Positions 24,401 to 32,502 of a DNA stretch of 37,578 bases are shown piece after piece. Position 1 is the first letter of the stretch; each line of letters opens with the position of its first letter. The notes beneath the pieces were generated by a model, which saw only the letters and a list, made by a program, of their open reading frames with translations, ran no database searches and had not been told where the DNA came from. The position numbers and the translations under genes were made by a program. Origin of the DNA: a virus; the IMG/VR virus record IMGVR_UViG_3300027971_000109, positions 1-37,578 of that record; one strand, given 5' to 3'.

Positions 24401-27400
24401 AGAAAAATTAAATAAGATACCTTATAAGCGTGGTAATGTATTTACTGAGTTTGCGCGTAAAGTGTTGCAGATGTTGGGGATTAGTCCTACTGATAAATTT
24501 ACAGCGTTAGCTCAAGCATTAATATCAACTGAAAGTATTTTAACTGAAGGTAGAAAGTTCCAAGATACAACTGAAATAATTGAACCAGAAGTATCAAAAT
24601 TAGAAAAAGAACCACCTAAATCAGAAGCAGATAAAAAAGCTGAGCATGCTGCTAAAAATATTGTAGACGTAGATTTAAATTCTTCTGATAAAGACTTAAA
24701 AGAAGCTGGCTACAAGCTCGGTGAAAAAGAAAAACCTAGAACTGTAAAGGAAGCGGCTAGATTTTTTACTACTAGACAAGGTAGAGAAAGATTAGTTCAA
24801 AAATTGCAAAATAGAGCCTACCCAATATTAGCATGGTCAAACAATAACAACAAAGCCGGGTTAACAAAGTACGGTAAAAATGATATGAACAATATTGCTG
24901 ACTGGTTAACGTTGGCAAGTAGTAAAGCAAGAAACTATTTTACAGAAGAAATACAACCTCATTATGAATCTTTAGAAACTAATCTAAGTGATTTAGCTAA
25001 AGCGTTAAATAAAAGTACTGAAGAGACTTTGCAATTTATGTCTTTGGTTATTGAGGGTTTACATGAGCCAGAACGCCGCATGGTTAAGTATTTATTATCC
25101 GTGCCTTTGAAAGCAGAAGCACATGCAAGAAGAACAGAGATACTAGAATTTTTAGATAAAAATAAACTCAGTAAAGAACAAGCAGAGTCACTAAGAAATA
25201 AATTAAATCAAATAGTGTTTGAAACTGATACTAATGGCAATATTGTACGTGATGCAAAGGGTGACCCAAAACCAAACTTAAATAACGTAAATGAATTTGG
25301 TGAGTATAAAGATAAACCAAGCGGTGGTAAAAAGCCTATAGAATTTGATTCTATTTACTATAACGTAATTGGTGTGGCACCTGAAGCTATTAAAAGACGT
25401 ATTGAGCAATATAATAGTCACCCACAAAAAGATAAGATTGATGCCATATTAAAAGATGTAAAAGATATAAATAATGGTGTAGTAAAGCTTAATAAGGTAT
25501 CTAATTATTTTTCTGACCCTGTAGACAATCGTGTAAACTTTTACGGATTTAATTACTATGCGCCTTTTAAAGGTAGAAATAGTTTTAAGAAAGATAGTGA
25601 AGTTGACGAAGACATAGACCCACAAGAAAAGATTAGTAGAACATTGCAGTCTGGTGAGGTAGGTATGGAAGGTCGTGTAACTAGGTCTAATAATCCAATA
25701 TTACAAATGTTATCAGAAGCTGCGCAAGCTGCCGCTAGAGCTGGGCGTGGTACAGAACTTACTCAGTCCATAAAAAACTCTGTTAGAGCTAATAAACTAA
25801 ACCCTAATGGACAAGAGCTAATACAAGGCAGTGTCATAGACCACATAGAATTTAATGATAGGGATATGAGCAAGCTTGAAAAACATAAAGCCAGCGAGAG
25901 GGTTGTTTTTCACTATAACAAAGACGGTAGCATAGATGTTATTGAGATTAATGAGTTACCATTAATGAGGTCTATAAAAGGTACCTATAAACACAATGAT
26001 ATTTTTACTGAGGTTGCTAATAGATTTACTAGCGGTCTTGGTCAGATGCATACTAGATACAATCCTAAATTTGCACCATTAAACTTTGTACGAGATATAT
26101 TAACTAACGCTTGGACAATAGGTGCTGAAATGGGTCCTGCTAAAGCAGCTCAGTTTATTGGTACTGTAAGCTCACAAATAATACTAAATAACAGTATGGG
26201 TAAGGCGGCTAAGGTTGCGTCTTTGTATGGTAAAGGTAACATGGCGGCAATCAATGCATTAAAAGAAAAAGAAGGCTATAAAGAAATAATAGAATATATC
26301 CAACAAGGTGGTATGGTTGAGTATATGCAGTCCTTATCATTAAAGTCTAATTTCCAACAGTTACAAAAAGAATTAGGTAGAAATAAAATACTTAAGACTA
26401 AAGACCAGATAGAAAAACTGCTAGACACTTGGACAAATATGTTTGAGATTGCTAGCCGAAGCGCTGCGTATAAGGTTGTTAAACAACAATATATTAATGA
26501 CAAAATAGGGGATAAGGCGGCAGCTACAAAAGCGGCGGCGTATGTTAAGAACCTAGCTAACTTTGAACAAGTTGGTGAAATGGGTAAAGTCCTAGGTGGT
26601 TTTTACATGTTCTTTAGACCATCTATGACAGGTGCCGTTAGAGCAATTGAAGCAGTATCGCCGGCATTTAGGAACGTAGACAAAGTAATAGAAGAATTAC
26701 CAGCACATATTTACGGTAATGAACAGGCTAGAGAAAAGTATAGAGAAGAATACACTGCTAAAAAGCGTAGCGCTCAAGTTATGACAGCGGGGCTCATAGG
26801 TTTAGGTTTTGTTGCATACTCATTAGCTAGAATGACTGCCCCAGATGACGATGACGGTAGAAATGAAGTAGACACAGACAACATTGATTTATGGACTAGA
26901 TTTTTAAGGATATCAATACCTAAAGAACTAACTGGGCTAGAAAAAAATATATCGTTTCAGATTCCTTGGGGGTTTGGTTTAGGAGCATTTGCTGCCATAG
27001 GCGCTCAATTAGCAGCCGTAGCACATGGTAATACTAGTTTACCTCATGCAGTTGGTAACATAGCCACACAGATTAGTTTAGATTCTTTTATGCCATTGCC
27101 TATATCTCGTATGGATGCAACGGAAACTCCTATTGCTTGGCTTGTAGATTCTGTGACACCTAGCGTTGGCAGACCATTAGTTGAGTTTGTTATGAATAAA
27201 AATGGTCTTGGTCATGAAATTAAGAACGATGCTGCGTCTAGAAAACTAGGTGATGCTTATACTGGTGGCGACAACATACCTGAAATATATAAACAAGCCG
27301 CAGCTTATATGGCGGAAGCAACACTAGGTGCAATCAATATATCGCCTAATGTACTTTATTTCTTTGCTAATAGTTATATGGATGGTATATCTGTACTTGC

Positions 27401-27824
27401 TGAGCAGTCCTATGGCACACATGATTTGCTTACTGGCAGAAAAGATTTTGACCCTAAGACTGATTTAATATTACTTAATTCATTTATTGGAAGTAAGTCT
27501 AGCGTAGATTCTAGAGAATTTAGTAAGGTAACTAAACAGATTGAAAAGATACAAGAAAAATTAAATATGTTTAAGGACAGAGCGCCAGAGGCATATGTAG
27601 AATACATAACAGAAAACCCATTTGCAGAAATTATATCAGAGTCTTATAACAAGCAAGTTAACGGGGAATTAAGAGACCTAAGAGCTGAAGCTAATAAAAT
27701 TAGAACAGAAAGAATCTATACTCCAGCCGAAAGAAAAGACTTATTGCAAGTCAATTTGAGGATGCAGAATATAATTAAACGAAACATGATAGAAGAGTTT
27801 AAAGCTTTTGGTATTGAACCTTAA
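21429..27824 (+). CDS. Giant internal virion polyvalent protein with zinc metallopeptidase motif
   Basis: At 2131 aa this is the largest gene here. The N terminus (MPIYEYQGQQFEMAEEDPLK) is followed by an Ala/Gly-rich region that may insert in membrane (about 130-315). A long charged linker with Pro/Thr runs leads to a zincin site, H929-E-T-L-H933, with likely third ligand in DIAEFIAEVF (E979 or E983). A large helical part follows. Near 1540 the segment RYNPKFAPLNFVRDILTNAW and later LDTWTNMFEIASRSAAYKVV resemble the LPD38-type domain of phage polyvalent proteins. A hydrophobic helix (about 1780-1800, TAGLIGLGFVAYSLARM) and acidic DDDDGRNE come next. It is probably ejected with the DNA to form a conduit and to cleave a host or phage protein. 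Confidence 0.88.
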   Translation: MPIYEYQGQQFEMAEEDPLKAKGRILDYLKQSEPKQPPKERTYGEAAQDVGAGLIKGLGGLAALPSQLGQLAGIEKNLPLKETSESIKEYGESLKSGTLKEKEKARDALVDEAAKKGVLEAAWAAFKETGKDPALFTSFLAEMLPNLIPGTAVGRGLKLAGAGAKTMLGADIGVNAVMQGADVSSEAYEVALKHLIDKGVPEAEAKKQALTVAREVAVGAGGISALAQRLPGARELEKSLLGIKGTKGKAATITGTALGEAGSEVFEEGGGKALSNVALQQVNPEQSITEGLGQTIGMAALGGAGLGTTFGALRGREQVEAPKEEIKTEEDKQKEILETNDPDKLAELAKEKETQDKINSLLGDITPPQIPVAKEEIKDKTIPPSPLAPQDETIPEPTPVLKEDNTKFVQSLSDYVNNATQKIAENRITGPFLVNTKAKIERFSNALKLINERKNLEASALLTDSDKKSLKSKGVDINELLKGEQNVRRDDSGTIGNGAPVPPQTPSKTTTSNTTVAPTGGLGGDIPTETKPGVGEETQPSALTEEASKQKRLETIKKIKDPIKSFFTWAPGLPEDAATTDFPELVKQWGLETNQPQKIINELSGEEEVPQGTKALPPVAPIVAPIVKPKPPAKTTQKTLEEELEDQAEAYFAEETEEETTERLAKAPRTVAQEVQKRQKNLSVRDTIIKEIRADKDFTKAEQDAQIAIQDYMLAGQGNLKIALDYLAGDLHSDEAYNANPNAPHTGGKAAAAFYKSLNNKNKKYVDNKLAFLKAEEKRLSKYRGEEKDRAKSEKISYDRSIELANDPDAQLSPAELKMLSRHNKSVIAKNKKEVSELGAIEEGTGGTTPKLMAAMLRGDTRAALREIANDTTGAFTSLDKLIAKRLLLNDSLPVIHVVKNLKGNGNYNNDTDVATIREDSLNSHTFLHETLHGFTLTYMRAYSDNKSVKELNELYKYLQENHPELADEYGMRKNDIAEFIAEVFSNRLFQEKLNKIPYKRGNVFTEFARKVLQMLGISPTDKFTALAQALISTESILTEGRKFQDTTEIIEPEVSKLEKEPPKSEADKKAEHAAKNIVDVDLNSSDKDLKEAGYKLGEKEKPRTVKEAARFFTTRQGRERLVQKLQNRAYPILAWSNNNNKAGLTKYGKNDMNNIADWLTLASSKARNYFTEEIQPHYESLETNLSDLAKALNKSTEETLQFMSLVIEGLHEPERRMVKYLLSVPLKAEAHARRTEILEFLDKNKLSKEQAESLRNKLNQIVFETDTNGNIVRDAKGDPKPNLNNVNEFGEYKDKPSGGKKPIEFDSIYYNVIGVAPEAIKRRIEQYNSHPQKDKIDAILKDVKDINNGVVKLNKVSNYFSDPVDNRVNFYGFNYYAPFKGRNSFKKDSEVDEDIDPQEKISRTLQSGEVGMEGRVTRSNNPILQMLSEAAQAAARAGRGTELTQSIKNSVRANKLNPNGQELIQGSVIDHIEFNDRDMSKLEKHKASERVVFHYNKDGSIDVIEINELPLMRSIKGTYKHNDIFTEVANRFTSGLGQMHTRYNPKFAPLNFVRDILTNAWTIGAEMGPAKAAQFIGTVSSQIILNNSMGKAAKVASLYGKGNMAAINALKEKEGYKEIIEYIQQGGMVEYMQSLSLKSNFQQLQKELGRNKILKTKDQIEKLLDTWTNMFEIASRSAAYKVVKQQYINDKIGDKAAATKAAAYVKNLANFEQVGEMGKVLGGFYMFFRPSMTGAVRAIEAVSPAFRNVDKVIEELPAHIYGNEQAREKYREEYTAKKRSAQVMTAGLIGLGFVAYSLARMTAPDDDDGRNEVDTDNIDLWTRFLRISIPKELTGLEKNISFQIPWGFGLGAFAAIGAQLAAVAHGNTSLPHAVGNIATQISLDSFMPLPISRMDATETPIAWLVDSVTPSVGRPLVEFVMNKNGLGHEIKNDAASRKLGDAYTGGDNIPEIYKQAAAYMAEATLGAINISPNVLYFFANSYMDGISVLAEQSYGTHDLLTGRKDFDPKTDLILLNSFIGSKSSVDSREFSKVTKQIEKIQEKLNMFKDRAPEAYVEYITENPFAEIISESYNKQVNGELRDLRAEANKIRTERIYTPAERKDLLQVNLRMQNIIKRNMIEEFKAFGIEP

Positions 27825-28027
27825 TTTAAACGCCAAGCCCTTACCCCAACCATATCATCTTTAACTGTAACGAAAGCTTTTACCCGAACACCAGCTCGTT
27901 TAGAACCACAATCTATAGCATACATTAACTCTGCTGGGCGCAAAGTGGGGATAAAGAAACTATCCCCTACCGACATTCCTTCAAATGGCAGTAACCACTC
28001 AGGCTCAATCAATTCTTCTGGTGTCAT
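27821..28027 (-). CDS. Small conserved phage protein at the end of the replication arm
   Basis: This 68-aa protein has an acidic start (MTPEELIEPEWLLPFEGMSV), then DSFFIPTLRPAELMYAIDCG and KRAGVRVKAFVTVKDDMVGV ending RAWRLN. The FIPTLR, K-AGV-VK and GVRAWRL blocks form a pattern I recall in small phage proteins of DNA-metabolism operons; function is unknown. It looks like an alpha-beta-beta fold. Its start overlaps the primase stop (ATGA). Its own stop overlaps, on the other strand, that of the giant virion gene within a TTAA, and no terminator separates the two arms. Confidence 0.8.
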   Translation of the reverse strand: MTPEELIEPEWLLPFEGMSVGDSFFIPTLRPAELMYAIDCGSKRAGVRVKAFVTVKDDMVGVRAWRLN

Positions 28028-30855
28028 TCTTCTACGATTACTTTATCTAAGTTAGTTTTAAATTCATAAACCCAGATGTTTTCAGGCTGAGCCGCACCTT
28101 TCCAACCAGTAGTAAGCCTAGTTTTCTTAGTGCCAACCAGTATACCTTTTTCAGACATATCACGTTCAAACTCAGAATAGTTAATGTTTTTACTTCTAAG
28201 ATAGTCTTTAAACTCGGTCTTAGATACTAGGTAAGTGCCTTTGTCTTGTTCTACCCTTGCAACTAACTTACCTCTAGGTTCCATCTTAACTGCACCATCC
28301 CTAATATTAAGCTGGTTTTGAACGTGCTGAACCATAAAGTCACCAAGCACGGATTCATAGTCATTGCGGTTTACTTTAATAATATTTTCACGGATATTTA
28401 TCATCTCATTTACAACATGTTTATAGACTCTTTCAATATCTAAAGTAATAATTCCTGACTCCGATGCTATGGTCCCTGCGGTAAACGTTGACATAATTAA
28501 GTTCTCATAGAAACGATACGTAGAGTCATCGCCGAAATCGCCAATAAATCTAGCCCTCCACATTTCCATCGTATTATCAATATAATTATCTCCTACACGA
28601 AAGACTTCTCTAATAAAATCTGGCCCCGCCCACCCAAAGTTTGTTCTGAATGTATCAAATATTTGACGACCAAGTAAACCACCACCATCACCCTGCAATA
28701 TTTCAGGCTTCTTAACAATAAACTCAAGTATCCTTGCAGACTCACCGTCAGGGCTAGATTTAATACCCTCCAATTTACCGTAAACAGATTCATTAGTGGT
28801 AAAGATTGCAATTAAAGATGCTACCATTTCATGTTCACGTTCCGCATTTACTGATGCTTGCATACGAATTTTAGCTTTACCGTGTGATACTTTATGAATA
28901 AGCTGTGACATAATTTTAGGGTCTTTGTTACCAACTTCGTCAATGCCCAACATTAAATTATGTAATCCAAGATAGCGACCTGTCATACCATTATCTGTGG
29001 AATCAAAAACGCTAAGTTCTTTTGGGTTACCAAAAACGCTAAGTCCAGCATACATAGCACCTGTCTTAGCAGTGCCTGACCTACCTAGTAATGATACGGA
29101 TACACCTGATGTTGAAGTGTATGGCATAAGAGGAGAACCAAACCCACATAGCATAGTAAATGCATGCATCTCAAGTCCGGGTCTGTTTAATTGGTCTGCG
29201 GCACTTCTCCATTTTTCATAACTACCAACAGGGTTTAAAAACTTAGCAATACTTCTTACATAAGGTGAAGCCGCCGCATCTACAATCCTACCTGTATTTT
29301 CTACTTCTTTATAGCCAATAACAAAGCTACGTTCTGACCAATCTGCTTCTGTCTTTTCTATTGTCCAACCCATTTGCATACGCATAATATCTGCCTTCTC
29401 TGTATTCTCTAAATACTGACCCCACTTAACTAAATACTTTGTTAAATACCCTATGTGTTCTGGGTCATATAAAACACCGTTACTCGACATAATTTCTTTG
29501 AGTTTTTCTTGGGCATAAACTGATTTCATTGGTAGCAAAAATTCTCTTATACCATCCATAGGCAAAGTAAACCGCATCATCATACAGTCACCGTCTAGTT
29601 TACTAGTGAGTCTTCTAAAAGGCTGTAAATCATGGGCTAGTAATAACACTGGGTCTTGCGTTATAGATTTCTTTTCCTTTTTGTCATATTTAGGTGGTGG
29701 TATGTAGTAGATACCACCAAGCTGACCTTTTATAAATGGTTTTAAGAAGTCTGGTAGAGGTGTTACTTCTGTCTCCACCTGCCGTACTGAGTCCTCCTTG
29801 GAGGGCGTGGCTGCTGGTGTAAATTCTTTTCCGAGTACGATGGGGGTTTTGATTTTTCCTCTGTGCTTACATCCTTCGCAGTGTTCTGGGAAGTTGTCAA
29901 TAAACCATTCGCAGGTTCTAGGGGCGTCAAAAGAATTGGCAGTTTTTGTTGTTTCTTCGGCATCATAATTTTTATATTCGTTAGACATCTCGTGAATAGC
30001 GGTATCACCGTCTGCACAATGGATAGCAATTGTAAGCCCTGCCGCCCAGTGGTCTCTACTCACATCATTTTGATTTAAAAGCATGTATTTGATTTGGTTA
30101 CAACCGCCCTTATCATTTACGCTTTTATCTGCTAATTCATTAAAGGTATATTTAAAATTGTCCATGTGTAACATGGCTCTTGTTTCATCATCTAAGCCTT
30201 TACTAGCTAATGCCAATACATCTTTTACTTCTGGTTCAACTAAGCCTAGAAACTCTTTAAATTCATCAAAGTCATAGACATTTAATTCTTCACTAACTAC
30301 GGTTGCTTCTCTAGGGGGGTCGTATCTTTGATTAAAAGTATTTGGGCAACGCATTAACCTAGCGCCATCCGCCGTTACATTTTTATCAATACTGATATGT
30401 TTAAGGCATAAATACTTAAGTTTTTCCGCATATGGTTTCCACTCAGCGTAAGGTATGTCCCTATCCATAATCCAATAAGCATGCATACCACCGCCTGAAT
30501 CTACATATACTGGTTCAGGTAAACCTGTAGCTTTTAGTAAATCATTAATAGCATCTACTGTATTTTCTTTGTTTTCATACGCATCTTTACCATGCGTATC
30601 TACATCTATAAAAAATGACCTACTATATAAACAGAAATCAGAATCTCTCTTTTCTCCATTTTTGTTTTTCTCCCCACTAAAAGTTGCTGGGGTTATGTAT
30701 ACATTTTGTTTTTTATTCTTAAAATATTCAACGTGTTCAAAAACTTCTTCAAGTGTTTCACCGTATTTGTGTTTAACCGTACCGCTTTTAGTTATACCTG
30801 CAACACAATAAACACCCTGCTTTGGTAATACTTTGTCATAGAATTGTTTTAGCAT
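28024..30855 (-). CDS. Primase-helicase (AEP-type primase + DUF927-like helicase)
   Basis: This 943-aa protein joins two parts. Residues 1-190 carry the archaeo-eukaryotic primase pattern: FFIDVDTHGKD (D84, D86), SGGGMHAYWI (H125), and DGARLMRCPNTFNQR with D163. A small cysteine cluster, CEWFIDNFPEHCEGCKHRG (about 316-336), looks like a zinc knuckle. The C-terminal half has Walker A GRSGTAKT (about 590-598) and Walker B LMLGIDEVG (about 632-640), with VFDSTDNGMTGRYLG between. This is the layout of DUF927-like helicases fused to phage primases. It should prime and unwind at the fork. The start follows tandem hairpins and has no visible ribosome site, so expression may be restrained. Confidence 0.9.
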   Translation of the reverse strand: MLKQFYDKVLPKQGVYCVAGITKSGTVKHKYGETLEEVFEHVEYFKNKKQNVYITPATFSGEKNKNGEKRDSDFCLYSRSFFIDVDTHGKDAYENKENTVDAINDLLKATGLPEPVYVDSGGGMHAYWIMDRDIPYAEWKPYAEKLKYLCLKHISIDKNVTADGARLMRCPNTFNQRYDPPREATVVSEELNVYDFDEFKEFLGLVEPEVKDVLALASKGLDDETRAMLHMDNFKYTFNELADKSVNDKGGCNQIKYMLLNQNDVSRDHWAAGLTIAIHCADGDTAIHEMSNEYKNYDAEETTKTANSFDAPRTCEWFIDNFPEHCEGCKHRGKIKTPIVLGKEFTPAATPSKEDSVRQVETEVTPLPDFLKPFIKGQLGGIYYIPPPKYDKKEKKSITQDPVLLLAHDLQPFRRLTSKLDGDCMMMRFTLPMDGIREFLLPMKSVYAQEKLKEIMSSNGVLYDPEHIGYLTKYLVKWGQYLENTEKADIMRMQMGWTIEKTEADWSERSFVIGYKEVENTGRIVDAAASPYVRSIAKFLNPVGSYEKWRSAADQLNRPGLEMHAFTMLCGFGSPLMPYTSTSGVSVSLLGRSGTAKTGAMYAGLSVFGNPKELSVFDSTDNGMTGRYLGLHNLMLGIDEVGNKDPKIMSQLIHKVSHGKAKIRMQASVNAEREHEMVASLIAIFTTNESVYGKLEGIKSSPDGESARILEFIVKKPEILQGDGGGLLGRQIFDTFRTNFGWAGPDFIREVFRVGDNYIDNTMEMWRARFIGDFGDDSTYRFYENLIMSTFTAGTIASESGIITLDIERVYKHVVNEMINIRENIIKVNRNDYESVLGDFMVQHVQNQLNIRDGAVKMEPRGKLVARVEQDKGTYLVSKTEFKDYLRSKNINYSEFERDMSEKGILVGTKKTRLTTGWKGAAQPENIWVYEFKTNLDKVIVEE

Positions 30856-30868
30856 ATGGGCAGAGTTT

Positions 30869-30890
30869 AAAAAAGCGGATTTCTCCGCTT
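30869..30890 (-). terminator. Intrinsic terminator upstream of primase
   Basis: On the leftward strand this reads stem AAGCGGA, loop GAAA, stem TCCGCTT, then further T (six in a row counting those in the stem). The GNRA-type loop makes it very stable. It ends 13 bases before the primase ATG, so it should cut or attenuate transcription between the HTH gene and the primase. Confidence 0.85.
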
Positions 30891-30901
30891 CGGTTAATCA
30901 A

Positions 30902-30916
30902 AGGGGTTTTACCCCT
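30902..30916 (-). terminator. Second hairpin just after the HTH gene stop
   Basis: A perfect inverted repeat AGGGGT/ACCCCT with a 3-base loop starts 1 base after the stop of the HTH gene on the leftward strand and is followed by TTTG. Alone it would be a weak terminator; it stands in tandem with the stronger one 11 bases further on. Confidence 0.6.
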
Positions 30917-30917
30917 A

Positions 30918-31217
30918 CTAGTTATTTATTTCTTTTAAGTACTCTTTAGCTTGCAATATGTTTTTAGCTGGTAGTTTTCCTTGTTCTAAATCGGTTTCTA
31001 AAGTTTTTATGAATGACTCAACTAACTTACTATTTTTGTGTCTAATAGGACTGCCACGGAACCAGCTATGAATAGTCATCCTAGATACTTTTAAGACCTT
31101 TGCTAGATAAATCGCTGGTAAATTAGCTTCAATACAAATCTTTGCTAGCTGGGTACCTAATGTATTATCTACTATATCTAATGAATCAATTAATTCTTTA
31201 CTGTACTTCCGTGGCAT
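30918..31217 (-). CDS. HTH DNA-binding protein (XRE-like)
   Basis: This 99-aa protein has a helix-turn-helix at about 24-55 (LAKICIEANLPAIYLAKVLK then VSRMTIHSWFRGSPIR), followed by helices KLVESFIKTLETDLEQGKLP and AKNILQAKEYLKEI. The order N-LP-YLA-VL-VSR-TI-WFRG-PIR is a pattern I recall from small phage regulators near primase or SSB-like genes. It probably binds DNA as a regulator of the replication operon; the binding site is unknown. AAGGA lies 6 bases before the ATG. Two hairpins follow its stop, so it is the last gene of its main transcript. Confidence 0.8.
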   Translation of the reverse strand: MPRKYSKELIDSLDIVDNTLGTQLAKICIEANLPAIYLAKVLKVSRMTIHSWFRGSPIRHKNSKLVESFIKTLETDLEQGKLPAKNILQAKEYLKEINN

Positions 31218-31226
31218 ACTTATTCC

Positions 31227-32081
31227 TTATTTTTTAGACCATTTTTTAACAACATCAGAGATGTCTTTTTCTTCTACCACAGGTGTAGCAACAGAAGCAC
31301 GTTTTACTGGGGCTTCAACCGCTTCCTCTTTAACTTCTTCAGTATCAGCAGTCTCAACACTATCAGTCTGAAATACACTCATCTTGATAGCTAATTCAGC
31401 CGCTGGACTTTTAGCTTGTCTTGCTATTATATCTAAATCAGCTTCAGGAACTGCGGCAACTGGAGAAAATAAAACCTTTGGTGTAGGAGATTTTGTATCA
31501 AAAGCCATCTTTGTTACTACACGGCTCGCCGCTACATTGTGTGACGCTAAGTGCTGGATGTAAGGGCGGAAAGGCCATCTATTATTATCTTCTTTACCGA
31601 AGACTGAGGTTGCTGGTAAAACTAACTGCATTACATCACCCGCTGGGTCGTTAGGCAATACAACCGCAGTTCTCCATGACAGTTTGCACTTAGTACCTAA
31701 ACCGTTATCACCTGAACCTTTTGCACTATTTGGGCAACTATTACAACTTGTTGCTATTGGAAACTTAACATCTTCATCAGGCTTATCGGAATCAGATGAC
31801 CAGCAAGCTGGGCTAACCTTTTCACCTTCTTTGTACCCTTTGTCATAAAACATACGAGATGCTTTGTGAGCCATCTTAACTATAATAACATTCATGTGAC
31901 GGTCTTCAATAGCACCGATTTCTTTACCACCAGCGTACTTACGGAATACACCGCCTTTAATTGAGATGCGTCTACCACCACTTCTACCGCCACCACCAGC
32001 TACGGCTAATGTATCTTCATCGAGACCAGTTCCAGACAACGCTGGGTTATTTGCTAATAGTGTTGCTAATTCGTTTGACAT
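31227..32081 (-). CDS. Four-cysteine protein, possible ssDNA-binding protein
   Basis: This 284-aa protein has a glycine-rich loop (AVAGGGGRSGGRRISIKGGV), a beta core with MNVIIVKMAHKASRMFYDKG, and a likely zinc site from C93, C113, C116 and C132 (SPACWSSDS, ATSCNSCPNS, GTKCKLSWRTAVVLP). The core ends near 210, and the rest is a charged Ala/Glu/Val tail ending in KKWSKK. The PxCWSSD...C-x2-C...C layout is one I recall in phage proteins beside primase and helicase genes, often suggested to be ssDNA-binding; the tail is not the acidic tip of typical SSBs. No OB fold can be proven by eye. AAGGA precedes the start. Confidence 0.75.
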   Translation of the reverse strand: MSNELATLLANNPALSGTGLDEDTLAVAGGGGRSGGRRISIKGGVFRKYAGGKEIGAIEDRHMNVIIVKMAHKASRMFYDKGYKEGEKVSPACWSSDSDKPDEDVKFPIATSCNSCPNSAKGSGDNGLGTKCKLSWRTAVVLPNDPAGDVMQLVLPATSVFGKEDNNRWPFRPYIQHLASHNVAASRVVTKMAFDTKSPTPKVLFSPVAAVPEADLDIIARQAKSPAAELAIKMSVFQTDSVETADTEEVKEEAVEAPVKRASVATPVVEEKDISDVVKKWSKK

Positions 32082-32106
32082 ATAATTTCCTTTAACTGAA
32101 TTTAAC

Positions 32107-32502
32107 TTAATTTGAAGGCTTACGGACTGTTATACCGAATTCCCTCATTACATTCACACCGGGCGGCAAACCTTCATTTGCATGCTCAGCCATGAATTCT
32201 TTAAAATTGCCCTGATGTAATCTGCTTTCAAACAACTCGATTGCGTCATACTCTCGGACAAACTTATTAAAATTATCTCTGTCAGAACAAGTAAATCTTT
32301 CTTTAAGAGACTTGATAATTGTACCTTCTGTTGTCTTAATGCTTGTAGCATTGGTGTCATTACATATACCTAACATCATTTGTTCTAGCTGAGATAAATC
32401 ATTTTGAAACTCTTTATCTTTTATTTTCCACTCAGCTTCTATTCTCTCACGTTCACTTCTAATTGTCAAGTATATTTTTACTAATTCGTCTGTATTACTC
32501 AT
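32107..32502 (-). CDS. Conserved phage protein of replication operons
   Basis: This 131-aa protein has an N-terminal coiled-coil helix (VKIYLTIRSERERIEAEWKI, DKEFQNDLSQLEQMMLGICN), a short beta hairpin (ATSIKTTEGTIIKSLKERFT) and a C-terminal part, FNKFVREYDAIELFESRLHQ, then GNFKEFM, GLPPGVNVMREFGITVRKP. This order (helical hairpin, T-GT, W/F-F, D-LE-R-HQGN, PPGVNV, VR) is one I have seen many times between helicase and SSB-like genes in phages. Its job is unknown; the hairpin and fixed neighbours suggest a helicase or SSB partner. The ATG overlaps the helicase stop (ATGA), with TTAGGAG upstream. Confidence 0.85.
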   Translation of the reverse strand: MSNTDELVKIYLTIRSERERIEAEWKIKDKEFQNDLSQLEQMMLGICNDTNATSIKTTEGTIIKSLKERFTCSDRDNFNKFVREYDAIELFESRLHQGNFKEFMAEHANEGLPPGVNVMREFGITVRKPSN

